64,000 nucleotides of DNA, from assembly GCA_024347235.1 (NCBI GenBank), contig AP025283.1:4216001-4280000 (forward strand), written 5' to 3'. Below are positions 25,071 to 35,638 of this stretch, one piece after another. Both the position numbers and the translations under genes were made by a program. A model generated the notes under the pieces. It was not told the DNA's origin, did no database searches, and saw only the letters and a list, made by a program, of their open reading frames with translations. How positions within the stretch are numbered: position 1 is the first letter of the stretch; each line of letters opens with the position of its first letter. The stretch comes from Aliamphritea spongicola. Lineage in GTDB: Bacteria > Pseudomonadota > Gammaproteobacteria > Pseudomonadales > Balneatricaceae.

Positions 25071-27054
25071 ATGTTACCGCCTTCCAGTATTCAGAACTCA
25101 GCCAGCAATGCTGGCTCTCCGCGGACCACACAGGAACTGGCCCGCGCACTGACGGTGGATAAAGCAACCCCGGTAACAATCCGACAAGTATCAGTCAGCG
25201 CTTCACAAAGTAGCCAGCCCAACCAGCCCGCAGCCGCTACCCTGGTTATCCAGCTGGGCAACCAACAATACCAGCTGAAAACTCAACAACAGCCGGGGCA
25301 AACACTTACCGCTCAGGCACAAGCCCTTATAACCCGCACTGCCGACGGTAAACTGTTACTCGATTTCCTACAGCAGCCGGCTTCCAGAACACAGGCAAAT
25401 ACACAGACAGAGCAAAGCAGCAGGGCAAATCAGACACCCGTCCAGACAGCTGCTCAGACAACCAGCTCCGGCCCCGGAGCAGCTGCAACAAATCAACCGC
25501 AAAACCTGGCAACCCCACGTAACGCACCACTGCAGATAAACCTTGGACAGCCGCAACAGACACCACTGACTATCAACCGCCCAATTGCAGGCCAGTCAAT
25601 ACAGGTAATCCCACAAGCACCTTCTGGTACGGGCAGCGTACAGCCCGGTACAACTGCTTCCGGCAGTACGCCAGCATCCGTCACAGCGCCTGTACAAAAT
25701 ACCGCGCCCCTGCCGGGCAGTCAGGCGCTCTGCAGACAACAAATCAACAGACAGCTCCGCCGCAACCTGCAGCAACAGGCAATACCGCGCCACAGCCCCA
25801 ACAAGCTCAGCCAACCTCTGCAAATCAGCCCGCTGGCACACCAACACAGCCGGCTTCAACAGCGACCACTCAGCCATCTTCTGGTCAGCCCTCGACATCG
25901 ACACAAACCAGCCAAACAGCATCAGCCGGCCAGCCAGCGGCAGCATCAGCTGTCAGTTCCGGTCAGCCTCAGCTTGCCTCCCAAAGCTCTGCAGCTCAAC
26001 CGGTTCAGCTCTTAGCCCAGCCAGGTGCCGCATTAAGCAAACAGCTACCTATCCAGCGCCCGGTCATCGTTAGCGTCGAACAGGCAACCCAACAAGCCAA
26101 TGGCAGCCAGTCAATACAGGTTAAACTGAATGATCAAAGCCTCACGCTACAAAGCCCTGTACCAGTCAGTACCACAGACAAAGCAGTGCTGCTGAGAACA
26201 TCAGGCACTCAAGCTTTACTGCAGCCGATAAGTCCTGAGATTCAGAGCAAAGACACCCAAAAATGATCAGCGAAACCCTGCGGGAAGTTTTGCCGAACCA
26301 GCAGCCTCTCGCGAATGTGCTTAATCAGCTAAACACCTTAGGCAAACAAAATAACAAACCGGAAAACAGTAATCTTAACCGGCTCGTATCTTCTCTTATC
26401 AGCCTCTACAGCGTACCGGCTGAAGGCGGTAAGGAAGCCAGCCAGAGTGTACAGCGCAACATTCAGGAAGGCGGCCTGTTCAGTGAAAGGCAACTACTGA
26501 ATAACAAGCCTCTGACACAGGACCTGAAAGCTCAGCTGGGGCAACTGCTGAATGCAGCAGACAGCCTGCCTGAACAACCCCGACAGCAAATGCTGGATCT
26601 GATTAAATCGCTGCTTAACCGGGTGACGCAGAATCAACTGGAAAGCCTGCAACAAAACCGTACCAACCCGGATGGCAGTCTGGAGCGGGTATTCACGCTC
26701 GACCTGCCTGTGCGACAAGGCCAGCAACTGGATAATGTCGAGCTGAAAATCAGTGAATACCGCCGGGAAGACAGCGAACAGGAATGGCAGAGCAGCTGGA
26801 AAGTACGTCTGCACTTTAACCTTGAACAGCAAGGTACTGTCGATGCGGAGGTACTGTTACAGCAGGACAATGAAGTAACCGCTCAGTTCTGGTGCAGCCA
26901 CCCTTCAACCACCCGGTTACTGAACGACAAGCTCAGCGGTTTCAATCAGCACCTGCAGGAACAGGGATTTATCATTAACAACCTTAATTGTCATACCGGC
27001 AAAACACCGACAGCAAAGAACCAGGTTCAGCAACTTATCGACATCAGCACCTGA
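25071..27054 (+). CDS. FliK-like flagellar hook-length control family protein (second copy)
   Basis: About 660 aa. The first about 400 residues are Gln/Pro/Ala/Thr rich and low complexity, as in FliK proteins. The C-terminal about 130 residues form a Flg_hook-like domain (SWKVRLHFNLEQQGTVDAEV, AQFWCSHPSTTRLLNDKL, LQEQGFIINNLNC). The ATG at 25071 has GTGAGG about 9 nt upstream. Breaks are near 25735 and 26258. It is separate from the true fliK (47939-49765) and is paired with an FlhB C-terminal homologue. It may act as an accessory ruler or export-switch factor; that is inference. Confidence 0.82.
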
Positions 27055-27062
27055 GGTAACGT

Positions 27063-27348
27063 ATGACTAAGAAAAGTACCGACCAGCCATCACTGAACCA
27101 GAAAGCAATCGCACTGAATTATGACCACGCGTCTGCGCCAAAACTGGTGGCCAAAGGCCGGGGGTCATTGCTGAGCAGATTATTGCTCTCGCCAATGAAC
27201 ACGACGTTCATATTCACGAGAGCCCTGAGTTGGTTGAAGTACTTCTGAGACTGGAACTGGGGATGAAATTCCGGAAAGTCTTTACCGTGCGATCGCCGAG
27301 ATAATTGCTTTCACCTATAACCTGAAGCAAAACCCGGCCAAAACATAA
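27063..27348 (+). CDS. FlhB C-terminal-domain homologue (FlhX/YlqH type)
   Basis: About 95 aa, matching only the part of FlhB after the NPTH cleavage site: KAIALNYDHASAPKLVAKGRG, then ALANEHDVHIHESPELVEVL and a C-terminal IPESLYRAVAEIIAFTYNL. The same order is seen in flhB of this window (VALKYDQERGHAPIMVAKGG ... IPSGLFKAVAEVLAYVYQL). Membrane helices and the NPTH motif are absent. Two breaks lie at G runs 27160-27164 and 27259-27262; adding one G to each gives one frame. It starts 8 bases after the FliK-like stop, so the two form a unit. Confidence 0.88.
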
Positions 27349-27349
27349 A

Positions 27350-27757
27350 TCAGCGCCGGCCACGCACCTGCGGTGCCGCCACCTCTTTATGCAGCAAGGC
27401 CATCAGCTCAGCCTCAGGACGGCCAATACCGCAGTTTTGCACAAGATCATCAACATCGGCGCCCATTTCCATCAAACGTGCAGCCTGATTATATGCCAGT
27501 ACACCCGGATCACGGTTAGCCAGCTCCTGTTGCTTTTCAACGGTAATGTTCAGACGACTTTCAATATCAACCAACCGGTGCCCCATACCGATGGAACTGC
27601 TGGTCATTGCCTGAATTTCATTGCGTAAAACATTAATCAGCGCCTCATACTGACGCTGATGTTGCTGAAGCTGACGATGAGCACGCAAACTGTAAACAGT
27701 CGCAACAACAGCCAGCAACGCGACCACTGTAAATCCTATCCATATCATTGCGTTCAT
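27350..27757 (-). CDS. DUF2802 protein of the chemotaxis locus
   Basis: Intact, about 135 aa. One N-terminal helix (MIWIGFTVVALLAVVATVYSL) is followed by a coiled coil (HRQLQQHQRQYEALINVLRNEI ... DIESRLNITVEKQQEL) and a small C-terminal domain with RLMEMGADVDDLVQNCGIGRPEAELMALLHK. This matches DUF2802, which in Pseudomonas and relatives lies just after the cheW genes. Function unknown; the last fold resembles a helix-turn-helix-like DUF module. It converges on the FlhX gene with one base between stops. Confidence 0.85.
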   Translation of the reverse strand: MNAMIWIGFTVVALLAVVATVYSLRAHRQLQQHQRQYEALINVLRNEIQAMTSSSIGMGHRLVDIESRLNITVEKQQELANRDPGVLAYNQAARLMEMGADVDDLVQNCGIGRPEAELMALLHKEVAAPQVRGRR

Positions 27758-27785
27758 CACTCTACCGAATCAACCAGGAAGGCTA

Positions 27786-29730
27786 TTATAACGCCTCTTC
27801 CAGCTGTTTACACAAGGCCGGAATATCAACAATCGCACACTTATGTGCCATGCTGGTACCCAGTAGCCACGGACGGCGGCTCTTATCTGTATTTAACGTC
27901 ACCTCATCCATGCTGATAATCTGCGCTGTCACCATCCGGTCATAGGTCAGTGCCCAGGGTTTACCCTGCAACAACAGAATCTCATCATAGGTGGCATTAT
28001 GTGGCTCATAGGTTTCCGGAATCAGCCACATCGCCGTATCCACGACATCAATCTTAAAGTTCAGATCCAGGAAACTGCCCAGCACCCAGTCGTACTGATC
28101 ATCCAGAACAAATGACATATCAGCGATATGCCGCGGCTCCAGCACATGCTCAAGTGGCATTGCTAACTGCAGGCCATGCATTTCAACAATGATGCACTGC
28201 ATTTCCTCTGCCGGCGTAGCGGCAGCCATTTCCGGCACAGGTTCAGGTTCCGAAGCCACTTCTTCCAGTTCAGCCGGGAACTCAATTTCAGATACATCTT
28301 CATCAATAGCAGGTTCTTCAGCGGGCACCTCAGCACTCGCCGCATCCATATCCGCTTCGGCAGCCATTGCCGCAGCGAACTCTGCGGCCAGTTCGTCTTC
28401 TGATAAATGCTCTTCTTCTGCTGAAGGCAATTCTTCAGCTAAAAGCTCTTCTTCGGCTGAGGACTCTGCTTCAGCTGAAGGCTCTTCCCCGCCAAACAGC
28501 TCTTCTTCAGCGATTTCCTGAGCATCATCACTCAGGTCAAAACTGATCTCTTCTTCGTTCACCACCGCATCAACCGCTTCCAGAATATCTTCTGAAATAT
28601 CCTCAGCAATAACCGTCGGCTCTGCTTCCGGTTCAGGGTCAGCCTGAACATGTGTATGGGATGAGAACTCCTGAGCAATTTCTTCAATTTTCTGAATAAC
28701 CGCTTCAGCAACTGAATCATCGGAAACGATTTCAGCCAGCTGTGATAACAGAGCCGCAATATCATGATCATCATGATGCTCTTCCCGCGGCGCCTCGGTT
28801 ACCGGCTGCATATTGGTAATGTCTTCAACATAGGCATCCAGATCTGCCGATGCTGATATCTCCGCTTCAGCAACTGCCTCAGTAACAGAATCTTCATCTG
28901 CCAATAGCGGCTCATACTCCGCAGCAGAGTCATCAGTTGGTAATAATGCTTCCGGCTCGGTGGCAATTTCAGGGATATCCTGTAATGCACTTACCGGCTC
29001 AGAGGCTTCTGCATCCTCGAAGGGATCTGCATCGTACTGATCCAGCTCTTCCTGCAGTAATTCCGCAGCAACACTGATCGGATCATCAATCGTCGATACA
29101 CCATCATCAGCGGCCAGATCTTCAGGCAAATCGGGAAGAGGCTGTTCTGCTTCCATCGGTTCGCCGCTTACTTCAGCAACAGGCTCATCATCAAACTCAG
29201 AAATTACTTCTGCTTCTGTCTCAGTTTCTGCTACTGCTTCTGCGGCCTCAACTTCCTCTGCAGCCTTCACAGATTCAATGGCATAACGCAGCGTCCAGTG
29301 CTTCTTCACTGTCCGGCGGTATCTCAGACATACTTTCAGCAGGAGCGGCTTGCTCCACTTCTGTCAGATGTTCTTCAGTCTGAATGTCAGCAAGTTCCAG
29401 AGGCTCCTCACTTTCAGGCTCAGCCCCTGCTAACTCTGTCGCTAAAACAGGCTCAGCATCAAACTCTTCAGAAACGTTGTCGTCAGCTAACACTGCTATT
29501 TCTGCTGTCTCCGAAGGTAATTCTTCTGTTTCATTCAGCGTATCCGGCATAGCCGATTCAGCTGCCATCACATCGACAGATTGCTCAGCTTCTGCAGCAA
29601 CGGGCTGCACAGCATCCACCTCTTCGACTGCTTCAGACTGATCAACCGCTGTTTCCGGATCCGTCAGCAGTGCATCCAGATATTCCTGCACCATTTGCTG
29701 CTGGCGATTGCTCCATGGGGTATCTGTCAT
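27786..29730 (-). CDS. parP: ParP-like CheW-domain protein with a long acidic linker
   Basis: About 648 aa. The N-terminus (NRQQQMVQEYLDALLTDPE) resembles the ParC-interacting start of ParP. About 470 residues rich in Glu, Ala, Asp and Ser follow. The last about 140 residues are a CheW-like (AIF) domain: QCIIVEMHGLQLAMPLEHVL, DWVLGSFLDLNFKIDVVDTA, RPWLLGTSMAHKCAIVDIP. In Vibrio ParP links chemoreceptor arrays to ParC at the pole. The start overlaps the parC stop (ATGA). One break lies near 29290. It could be annotated simply as a CheW-domain protein; a canonical short CheW is not encoded between it and the DUF2802 gene. Confidence 0.85.
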
Positions 29731-30498
29731 GATCCTGACCTCTCTCCAAGCACCCGCAGAATCCGGCTATAAGCCTGTACGCCTGCACTGCTGTCATCCA
29801 GTGCAGAAGGCGTAACACCTTTGAACTGGCTACACGGAAACGGGCATCCACAGGCACGACAGTACTGGCCATCTGCTCCGGATAACGCTGATGCAGTTCA
29901 CGCAGACAATTCACCGACGAAGCCACTGAACGATCATAAAGGTCGGGATAAGCGTGAACTCAAGTTTCCGTTTACGGGCACGGTTAACCATATTGATTGT
30001 ACGTAACATACGGTCCAGCCCTTTCAGAGCCAGATATTCTGTCTGCACCGGCACTAATAGATGCTGACAGGCCGCCAGAGCATTGATCATCAGAACACCC
30101 AAAACTGGCGGGCTGTCGATCAGTACCACATCATAACGGTCTTTAAGTAAACGTAATGCTTTTGCAACCTGCAGGCCGAGACCTTCCTGCCCGACGGCTT
30201 TGCGCTCCAGAGTCGCCAGTGCGGTCGTCGCCGGCATCAGGTCGATCTGCGGATCAGTGGTTGGCATCAGGATATTATCAACACGGTTCAGCGAAATCTG
30301 AGACTGCATAAACAGGTCATATACGCTGTTTTCCAGCTCATCCGGGTCATATTTAAAATAACTGGTCATCGAGCCATGGGGATCCAGATCCACCAACAAA
30401 ACCCGTTTTCCTGCATCGGCCATTAAACCAGCCAAAGCGACAGCCGTTGTCGTCTTACCAACACCGCCCTTCTGATTTGCGATTGCCAAAATCTGCAT
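29727..30498 (-). CDS. parC: ParA-like ATPase ParC (polar chemotaxis-array positioning)
   Basis: About 258 aa MinD/ParA ATPase. Deviant Walker A KGGVGKTTTAVALA with the signature Lys, LLVDLDPHGSMTSYF, Walker B VVLIDSPPVLG, and C-terminal YPEQMASTVVPVDARFRVAS. Its place between motD and a CheW-domain gene, far from any parB, marks it as the chemotaxis ParC (PA1462/Soj-like) rather than a chromosome-partition ParA. Breaks are near 29930 and 29810. The ATG shares a base with the motD stop (TAATG). Confidence 0.9.
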
Positions 30499-31471
30499 TA
30501 CTGTTCCGTCTCCACCGGCGTCGTTATCGGCTGAGTCAGCCTGTCCACCTCAAGCTCATTGCGAGGGACCTTACGCCTAAAAATTACTTTACCGTCTTCC
30601 GTTTCAACCCGTTCCATATCAGCAGGCGTCGCTCTGTCTTCAACAAGTACCGAGCTAACTGCATCTTCACTTACCTGCTGACTGCCAAAAGCGGCCACTA
30701 CCCGCTGGGTTTTCCGGTCACGGGATACCACTATAACCGCCCGACGATTAATTCGCCGGCCATCTTCAGTACCATTATCCCGCACCGGCTGATACTCACC
30801 AAACCCTACAGCAGCCATACGGTGTGGCTCAACACCATTAAGCTCCAAAATGCGCACAATTGAAGCAGCCCGCGCAGCTGATAATTCCCAGTTCGAAGGA
30901 AATTCATCCGTCGAGATATACTGATCATCAGTGAAGCCTTCAACATGGATTGGGTTAGGGTATTCTTTCAGTATTTCAGCCACCTCAGCAAATAATGGAT
31001 CAATACTGATCGGTGGCAAGGCGCCTCCTCAGGAAACACCAGATTTGCCCCCAGCTCAATCGCTACCCAAAGATTATTACTCTGAACCTTAAGATGTCCA
31101 TCCCGAATCAGCTTTTTGAACTGCAGCTGGGTTTTATCAGCAATTTCACCAAGAATGACACTGTTTTCCGGCTTCGGAGGCACTATTTTGACTGTCGGAC
31201 TGTTGTCATCAGATTCACCGCCATCAAAAATGCCGATGCCGATGGAATCAGCCTGCGCCTCCTGATTAGCCGGACCTTCAAACTGATCTGTCTGAAAACC
31301 TGCAAACACCCCGGAAAGCGCAGAAGAAATCTCTTTATACTTTTCTTCATTCACCGATGAGATGGCATACATGACAACAAAGAAAGCAAACAGAATCGTG
31401 ATGAAATCCGCATAGGAAATTATCCAACGATCCGTATGTGAACTGTCATCTTCTACTCTGCGACGGGGCAT
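30498..31471 (-). CDS. motD: Flagellar motor stator protein MotD (MotB family)
   Basis: About 325 aa. RWIISYADFITILFAFFVVMYA is the single helix carrying the proton/ion-binding Asp. The C-terminal OmpA-like peptidoglycan-binding domain shows HVEGFTDDQYISTDEFPSNWEL and GEYQPVRDNGTEDGRRINRR. A roughly 60-residue tail follows the OmpA domain. The frame breaks near 31000. It pairs with MotC, as in Pseudomonas motCD next to cheB. Confidence 0.92.
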
Positions 31472-31487
31472 CTGACACCTCTTAAAA

Positions 31488-32228
31488 TTAGCTGAGGTAG
31501 CCCTGCAGGCGTTGCTGAATAATACGCGGGCTCTGTCCTTCAGCAATAAACAGTAAGCCTTCGAGCATCATTTCCTGGTAGTGAAAACGCTGCTGAACCA
31601 GAGAGCGTATTTTATTAGCAACCGGCAGGAAAAACAGGTTAGCAATACCCACGCCGTAGACAGTGGCCACAAAGGCTGTCGCAATGCCGGCACCCAGCTC
31701 ATCCGGGCTATCGAGGTTAGACATCACGTGAATCAATCCCAGTACAGCACCAATAATGCCCAGTGTAGGCGCATAACCACCCATACCTTCGATGACCTTG
31801 GCACCCTGTATATCGCGGTATTCACGGGTTACCAGCTCCGCCTCAAGCGAGGAGCGAATAACATCCACCGAACGGCCATCTACCAGCAACTGCAACCCGG
31901 ACTGAATAAATGGGTCCGCCTGCTGATCGATTTCCCCTTCAAGTCCCAGTAAACCTTTACGACGGGCCGTTGCACACCAGCCAACGATCTGGCTGATACC
32001 GTGCTCAAAATCCAGTTTGTTTTTGCCAAACGCCCAACCCAGTAAATACATACCCCGCTTAAAATCACCACTGGGTGACTGCACCAGCGAAGCCGCAAAT
32101 GTACCACCGATAACGATAAGTGCCGCCGGAATGTTGACCAGCTGATCCAGATGACCGCCATCCAGATAATTCCCGCCAATAACAGCTAACAGCGCCAGGA
32201 TTAACCCGCCAATGCTGACCAGATCCAT
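31488..32228 (-). CDS. motC: Flagellar motor stator protein MotC (MotA/PomA family)
   Basis: Intact 246 aa with four helices. IGGLILALLAVIGGNYLDGG at the start, FAASLVQSPSGDFKRG and the cytoplasmic loop with RKGLLGLEGEIDQQADPFIQ, then the channel helices GGYAPTLGIIGAVLGLIHVM and ATAFVATVYGVGIANLFFLP. Ion type (H+ or Na+) cannot be set from sequence alone. The ATG overlaps the cheB stop. Confidence 0.94.
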   Translation of the reverse strand: MDLVSIGGLILALLAVIGGNYLDGGHLDQLVNIPAALIVIGGTFAASLVQSPSGDFKRGMYLLGWAFGKNKLDFEHGISQIVGWCATARRKGLLGLEGEIDQQADPFIQSGLQLLVDGRSVDVIRSSLEAELVTREYRDIQGAKVIEGMGGYAPTLGIIGAVLGLIHVMSNLDSPDELGAGIATAFVATVYGVGIANLFFLPVANKIRSLVQQRFHYQEMMLEGLLFIAEGQSPRIIQQRLQGYLS

Positions 32229-33404
32229 CAACGCCCTCCCTTATTCTTTAACAGCTGTCCGATATCATTCAGTTTCAGGATGTGATCAGCAACACCGGCA
32301 TTGATCACAGCTTTTGGCATACCAAAAATTGTACAGGTCGACTGATCCTGCGCCCAGATATGACTGCCCGCCTGTTTCAGCAGCTTCGCGCCTTCAGCGC
32401 CATCTGCCCCCATGCCGGTCAGCACGATCCCTAATACATGTTTACTGTGAATTTTGGCCGCTGATGCAAACGTCACATCAACGCTTGGCTTATAGGTAAC
32501 CCGCTCATCGCTTGGGAAAACTTTAACCCGATCGCCTCTGCCAGGCTCAAAATCATCTGGCTACCACCCGGCGCAAGGTATGCATGGCCCGGTTTCAGCA
32601 CATCACCATCTTCTGCTTCTTTAATATTAATCTGGCAGATTCCGTTTAAACGCTGAGCAAACACCGAAGTAAAGGTCTTCGGCATATGCTGTACCAGCAA
32701 TATCGGATAAGGAAAGCTTGCCGGAATCGAGGGCAGTATATCCTGCAGCGCAGCTGGACCACCCGTTGAAGAGCCGATGACCACAACCTTACAGGGTGGA
32801 AAACTCACCCTGTTTACGGAGTCATGACCGCCTGCTGCCGGAGAGGCAGAGGACGAAGCAGTGGAAGCCGGAGCAACAGCTGTACCGGATGATGCAGTTG
32901 CCGTTCTGGAAACCGTTGTGGCAGGTCGTGTCAGACCTGACGAACGTGATGCAGGTGCAGCACCGGAGCGGCTGCTTAAGGACGTTGCCTTACGAGGCGG
33001 ATTAGAACGGTGCCGGTTACCCAGCGCCAGTACTTTTTCAACTACCTGAGCAGAAACGTCGCTTTCTTTCTCAATCCAGAGTTTGGCGTCTTTTTCCAGG
33101 TAATCGGCAGCACCGGCATCCAGCGCTCAAGAGTTACCCTCGCACTGCGCCGGGTAAGAGAAGATAACATCAGAATCTGACAGGGGGCATCCTTCATAAT
33201 GCCCTTAACCGCTTCAATGCCATTTAACACCGGCATTTCCACGTCCATCGTCACCACATCAGGATTCAACTGTACAGCCTGCTCAATTGCCTCACGGCCA
33301 TTTTTAGCTGTGCCGACAATCTGTATACGCCGGTCCTGGCGCAAAATCTGGCTAATGCGGTTACGAAAAACAGAATCATCAACAACAAGAACCCTAACCG
33401 CCAT
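32228..33404 (-). CDS. cheB: Chemotaxis protein-glutamate methylesterase CheB
   Basis: About 392 aa. Receiver domain VRVLVVDDSVF with phospho-acceptor Asp about residue 55 in TMDVEMPVLNG; a Ser/Ala/Thr-rich linker; methylesterase domain with catalytic Ser in GSSTGGPAALQ, His in LLVQHMPKTFT and Asp in GIVLTGMGADGAEG. It demethylates and deamidates receptors. ATG 33404 is chosen because GGAGGAATGG lies just upstream. Breaks are near 33390 (F run), 33115, 33060, 32800 and 32475. Confidence 0.94.
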
Positions 33405-33465
33405 CCATTCCTCCGGCGACAAATGATACAGAGAGCCATGCCCCGTAAGGCATGGCATAACTCAT

Positions 33466-35626
33466 TTAAGACGCATAATGCTTAAGTAAGTTAGGGATAT
33501 CAATGATCAGCGCAATGCGGCCGTCACCGGTAATTGTTACACCGGACAGGCCTGGCGTTCCGTACAGAACACTGCCTAACGGTTTAATAACAACCTCTTC
33601 CTGACCCACCAACTGATCGACAACAAATGCCACCTGAACAGTACCAACATTGGCAATAACCACATGGCCCTGATCCGGCAACTGATCTCCCTGGTGTCCG
33701 TCAACCAGCCAGCGCTTAAGGTGGAACAGCGGCAATGCACGGTCACGCACCACAATCGCCTGCTGACCATCAACGACGTTAATCTGTGTCAGATCCAGGC
33801 TGAAGATTTCATTCACATTCACCAGCGGTAATGCAAACGCCTGATCTTCCAGCAGAACCATCAGTGTTGGCATAATTGCCAGCGTCAGCGGTACCTGAAT
33901 TTCGATCCGGGTGCCTTCGCCCAGTGTGGAATCAATTTCCAGCTTACCGTTAAGCTGAGAAATCTTGGTTTTAACCACGTCCATACCGACACCACGGCCG
34001 GATACGTCGGAAATTTCTTCTTTGGTTGAGAAACCGGCAGCAAAGATCAGGTTGAAGCATTCCTGATCACTCAGGCGGTTTGCCGCTTCAACATCCAGCA
34101 TGCCACGCTCAACAGCCAGACGGCGTAACTTGTTAGGATCCATACCGGCACCGTCATCTTCGATAACCAGCAGAATATGATCCCCTTCCTGTTCAGCCGA
34201 AAGCAGTACGCTACCTTCACGTGGCTTCTCGCGATTAACCCGTTCATCCGGCATTTCAATACCATGGTCGATCGAGTTACGCACCAAGTGAATCAGCGGG
34301 TCCGCAAGGGCTTCGACCAGGTTTTTATCCAGATCGGTATCTTCACCGCGCAGCTCCAGACGAACTTCTTTATTCAACTGACGGGACAAGTCACGTACCA
34401 GACGCGGGAAGCGGCCAAATACTTTCTTCACCGGCTGCATGCGGGTTTTCATTACTGACATTTGCAGATCGCCGGTCACCATATCCAGTGAGGCCAGCGC
34501 CTTGGTCAGCTCAGTATCTTCATTATCCGCACCCAGACGCACCAAACGGTTACGGACCAGTACCAGCTCACCTACCATATTCATGATCTGATCAAGCAAA
34601 CGGGTATCAACACGAACATTGGTTTCAACATTCGCCTTCTTGGCATCCGCTGCTTTTGCAGGCGTCGCTTTCGCCGCAACAGGCTTAGGCTCTGGCTTCG
34701 GTGTACCGGTAAATGCACCCTGACCCTTCGACTGCAGATCATCCAGCAGATTTTCAAACTCCTGCTCGGTAATCAAATCATCCTGAGCAGTCCGGGCAGA
34801 GGCCGGCGTTTCAGCCTTTGCAGGCTCCGCCGCCGGAGCAGACGCTGCTGCCGGTGCAGAAGTAGCCTGTTTAACAGCCTGATCCAGCAGCTGGTCAAAC
34901 TCAGAATCTGCCATGGAGCTGGTCGCCGGTGCCGCAGGTGTAATACCAGGCGCGCCGGTAGGTCCGTGCAACTCATCCATCAGGGAATCGAATTCATCTT
35001 CAGTAATCAGATCACTCTGAGGGCTTGCAGCAGGGGTGATACCAGGTGCACCACTGCCATGCAAATCATCAAGCAATGACTCAAATTCATCTTCAGTAAT
35101 CAGATCAGACTCAGCGGCAGCAGGTGCTTCTTCGGCTGCCGACATCCCGGAAACCATTTCATTAAACTGTGCACCCAGATCAGCAGCCGGTTCAGACGCA
35201 GGAGCTGCCGCCGGTGCCGGAGCATCCACAGTGATACTCTGCCCTGCAGCCAGCGCATCAAGCTTGGCAATCAGATCAGCAGGTGCAGGTTCCGGATTTT
35301 CACCGCCGCGTACGTCTTCGAACATTGCGTTTACAGTATCGAGGGCCTGTAATACAACGTCCATCAAGGCTGCGGAGACTTCTAAGTCATCATTACGCAG
35401 CATGTCGAAAAGATTTTCCGCACTGTGACAGCAGTCAACCATCGGTTCAAGCTGTAAGAATCCGGCGCCACCTTTAACGGTATGGAAACCACGGAAAATT
35501 GCGTTCAGCAACTCCCGGTCTTTCGGATTCTGCTCGAGATCAACTAACTGTTCAGACAGAAGCTCAAGGATTTCCCCGCTTCTACCAAAAATCTTCCAGT
35601 ATTTCCTGATCAACATTTAAAGCCAT
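33466..35626 (-). CDS. cheA: Chemotaxis sensor histidine kinase CheA
   Basis: About 720 aa. The Hpt domain has His about residue 49 in FRGFHTVKGGAGFL. A long Ala/Pro linker (about residues 130-315) follows, with four DLITEDEF-type motifs instead of a recognisable P2. Then dimerisation P3 (LLDQIMNMVGELVLVRNRL), HATPase with LIHLVRNSIDHGIE, VIEDDGAGMD and GRGVGMDVVK, and a CheW-like P5 domain to the end. The start at 35626 (MALNVDQEILEDF) needs one base in the T run near 35592; otherwise the gene is open throughout. It phosphorylates CheY and CheB. Confidence 0.95.
34733..35109 (-). repeat. Four FliM-N-like acidic motifs in the CheA linker
   Basis: Four copies of a motif of the form (D)LITEDEFESLLDDL occur at 35056-35109, 34963-35016, 34870-34920 (diverged: MADSEFDQLLDQ) and 34733-34790. 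Between the first copies a GAPGITPAA spacer is also repeated. The pattern hydrophobic-(S/T)-acidic-acidic-E-(I/F)-(D/E)-x-L-L is like the FliM N-terminus of this window (LLSQDEIDALLHG). Confidence 0.8.
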
Positions 35627-35638
35627 TGCCTACCCCTG

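Noticed and set aside
28189-28521. Plus-strand open frame rich in Ser/Ala opposite parP
   Set aside because: It is the antisense of a Glu/Ala codon-rich linker; low-complexity GC-skewed codons give open frames on the other strand. No start context or family match.
29384-29641. Second Ser/Ala-rich plus-strand frame opposite parP
   Set aside because: Same cause as above: the mirror of an acidic low-complexity coding region.
27786-29730. CheW itself rather than ParP
   Set aside because: The size, N-terminal segment and the VLG...VVDTA...RPWLLGT pattern fit the ParP/PA1463 type, and canonical CheW proteins are about 160 aa.
29727-30498. Chromosome or plasmid partition ParA
   Set aside because: No parB or parS follows; position between motD and a CheW-domain gene fits the chemotaxis ParC.
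35036-35428. Plus-strand open frame of 130 codons opposite cheA
   Set aside because: It lies entirely within the cheA Hpt/linker region and its Ser/Ala-rich content mirrors the linker repeats.
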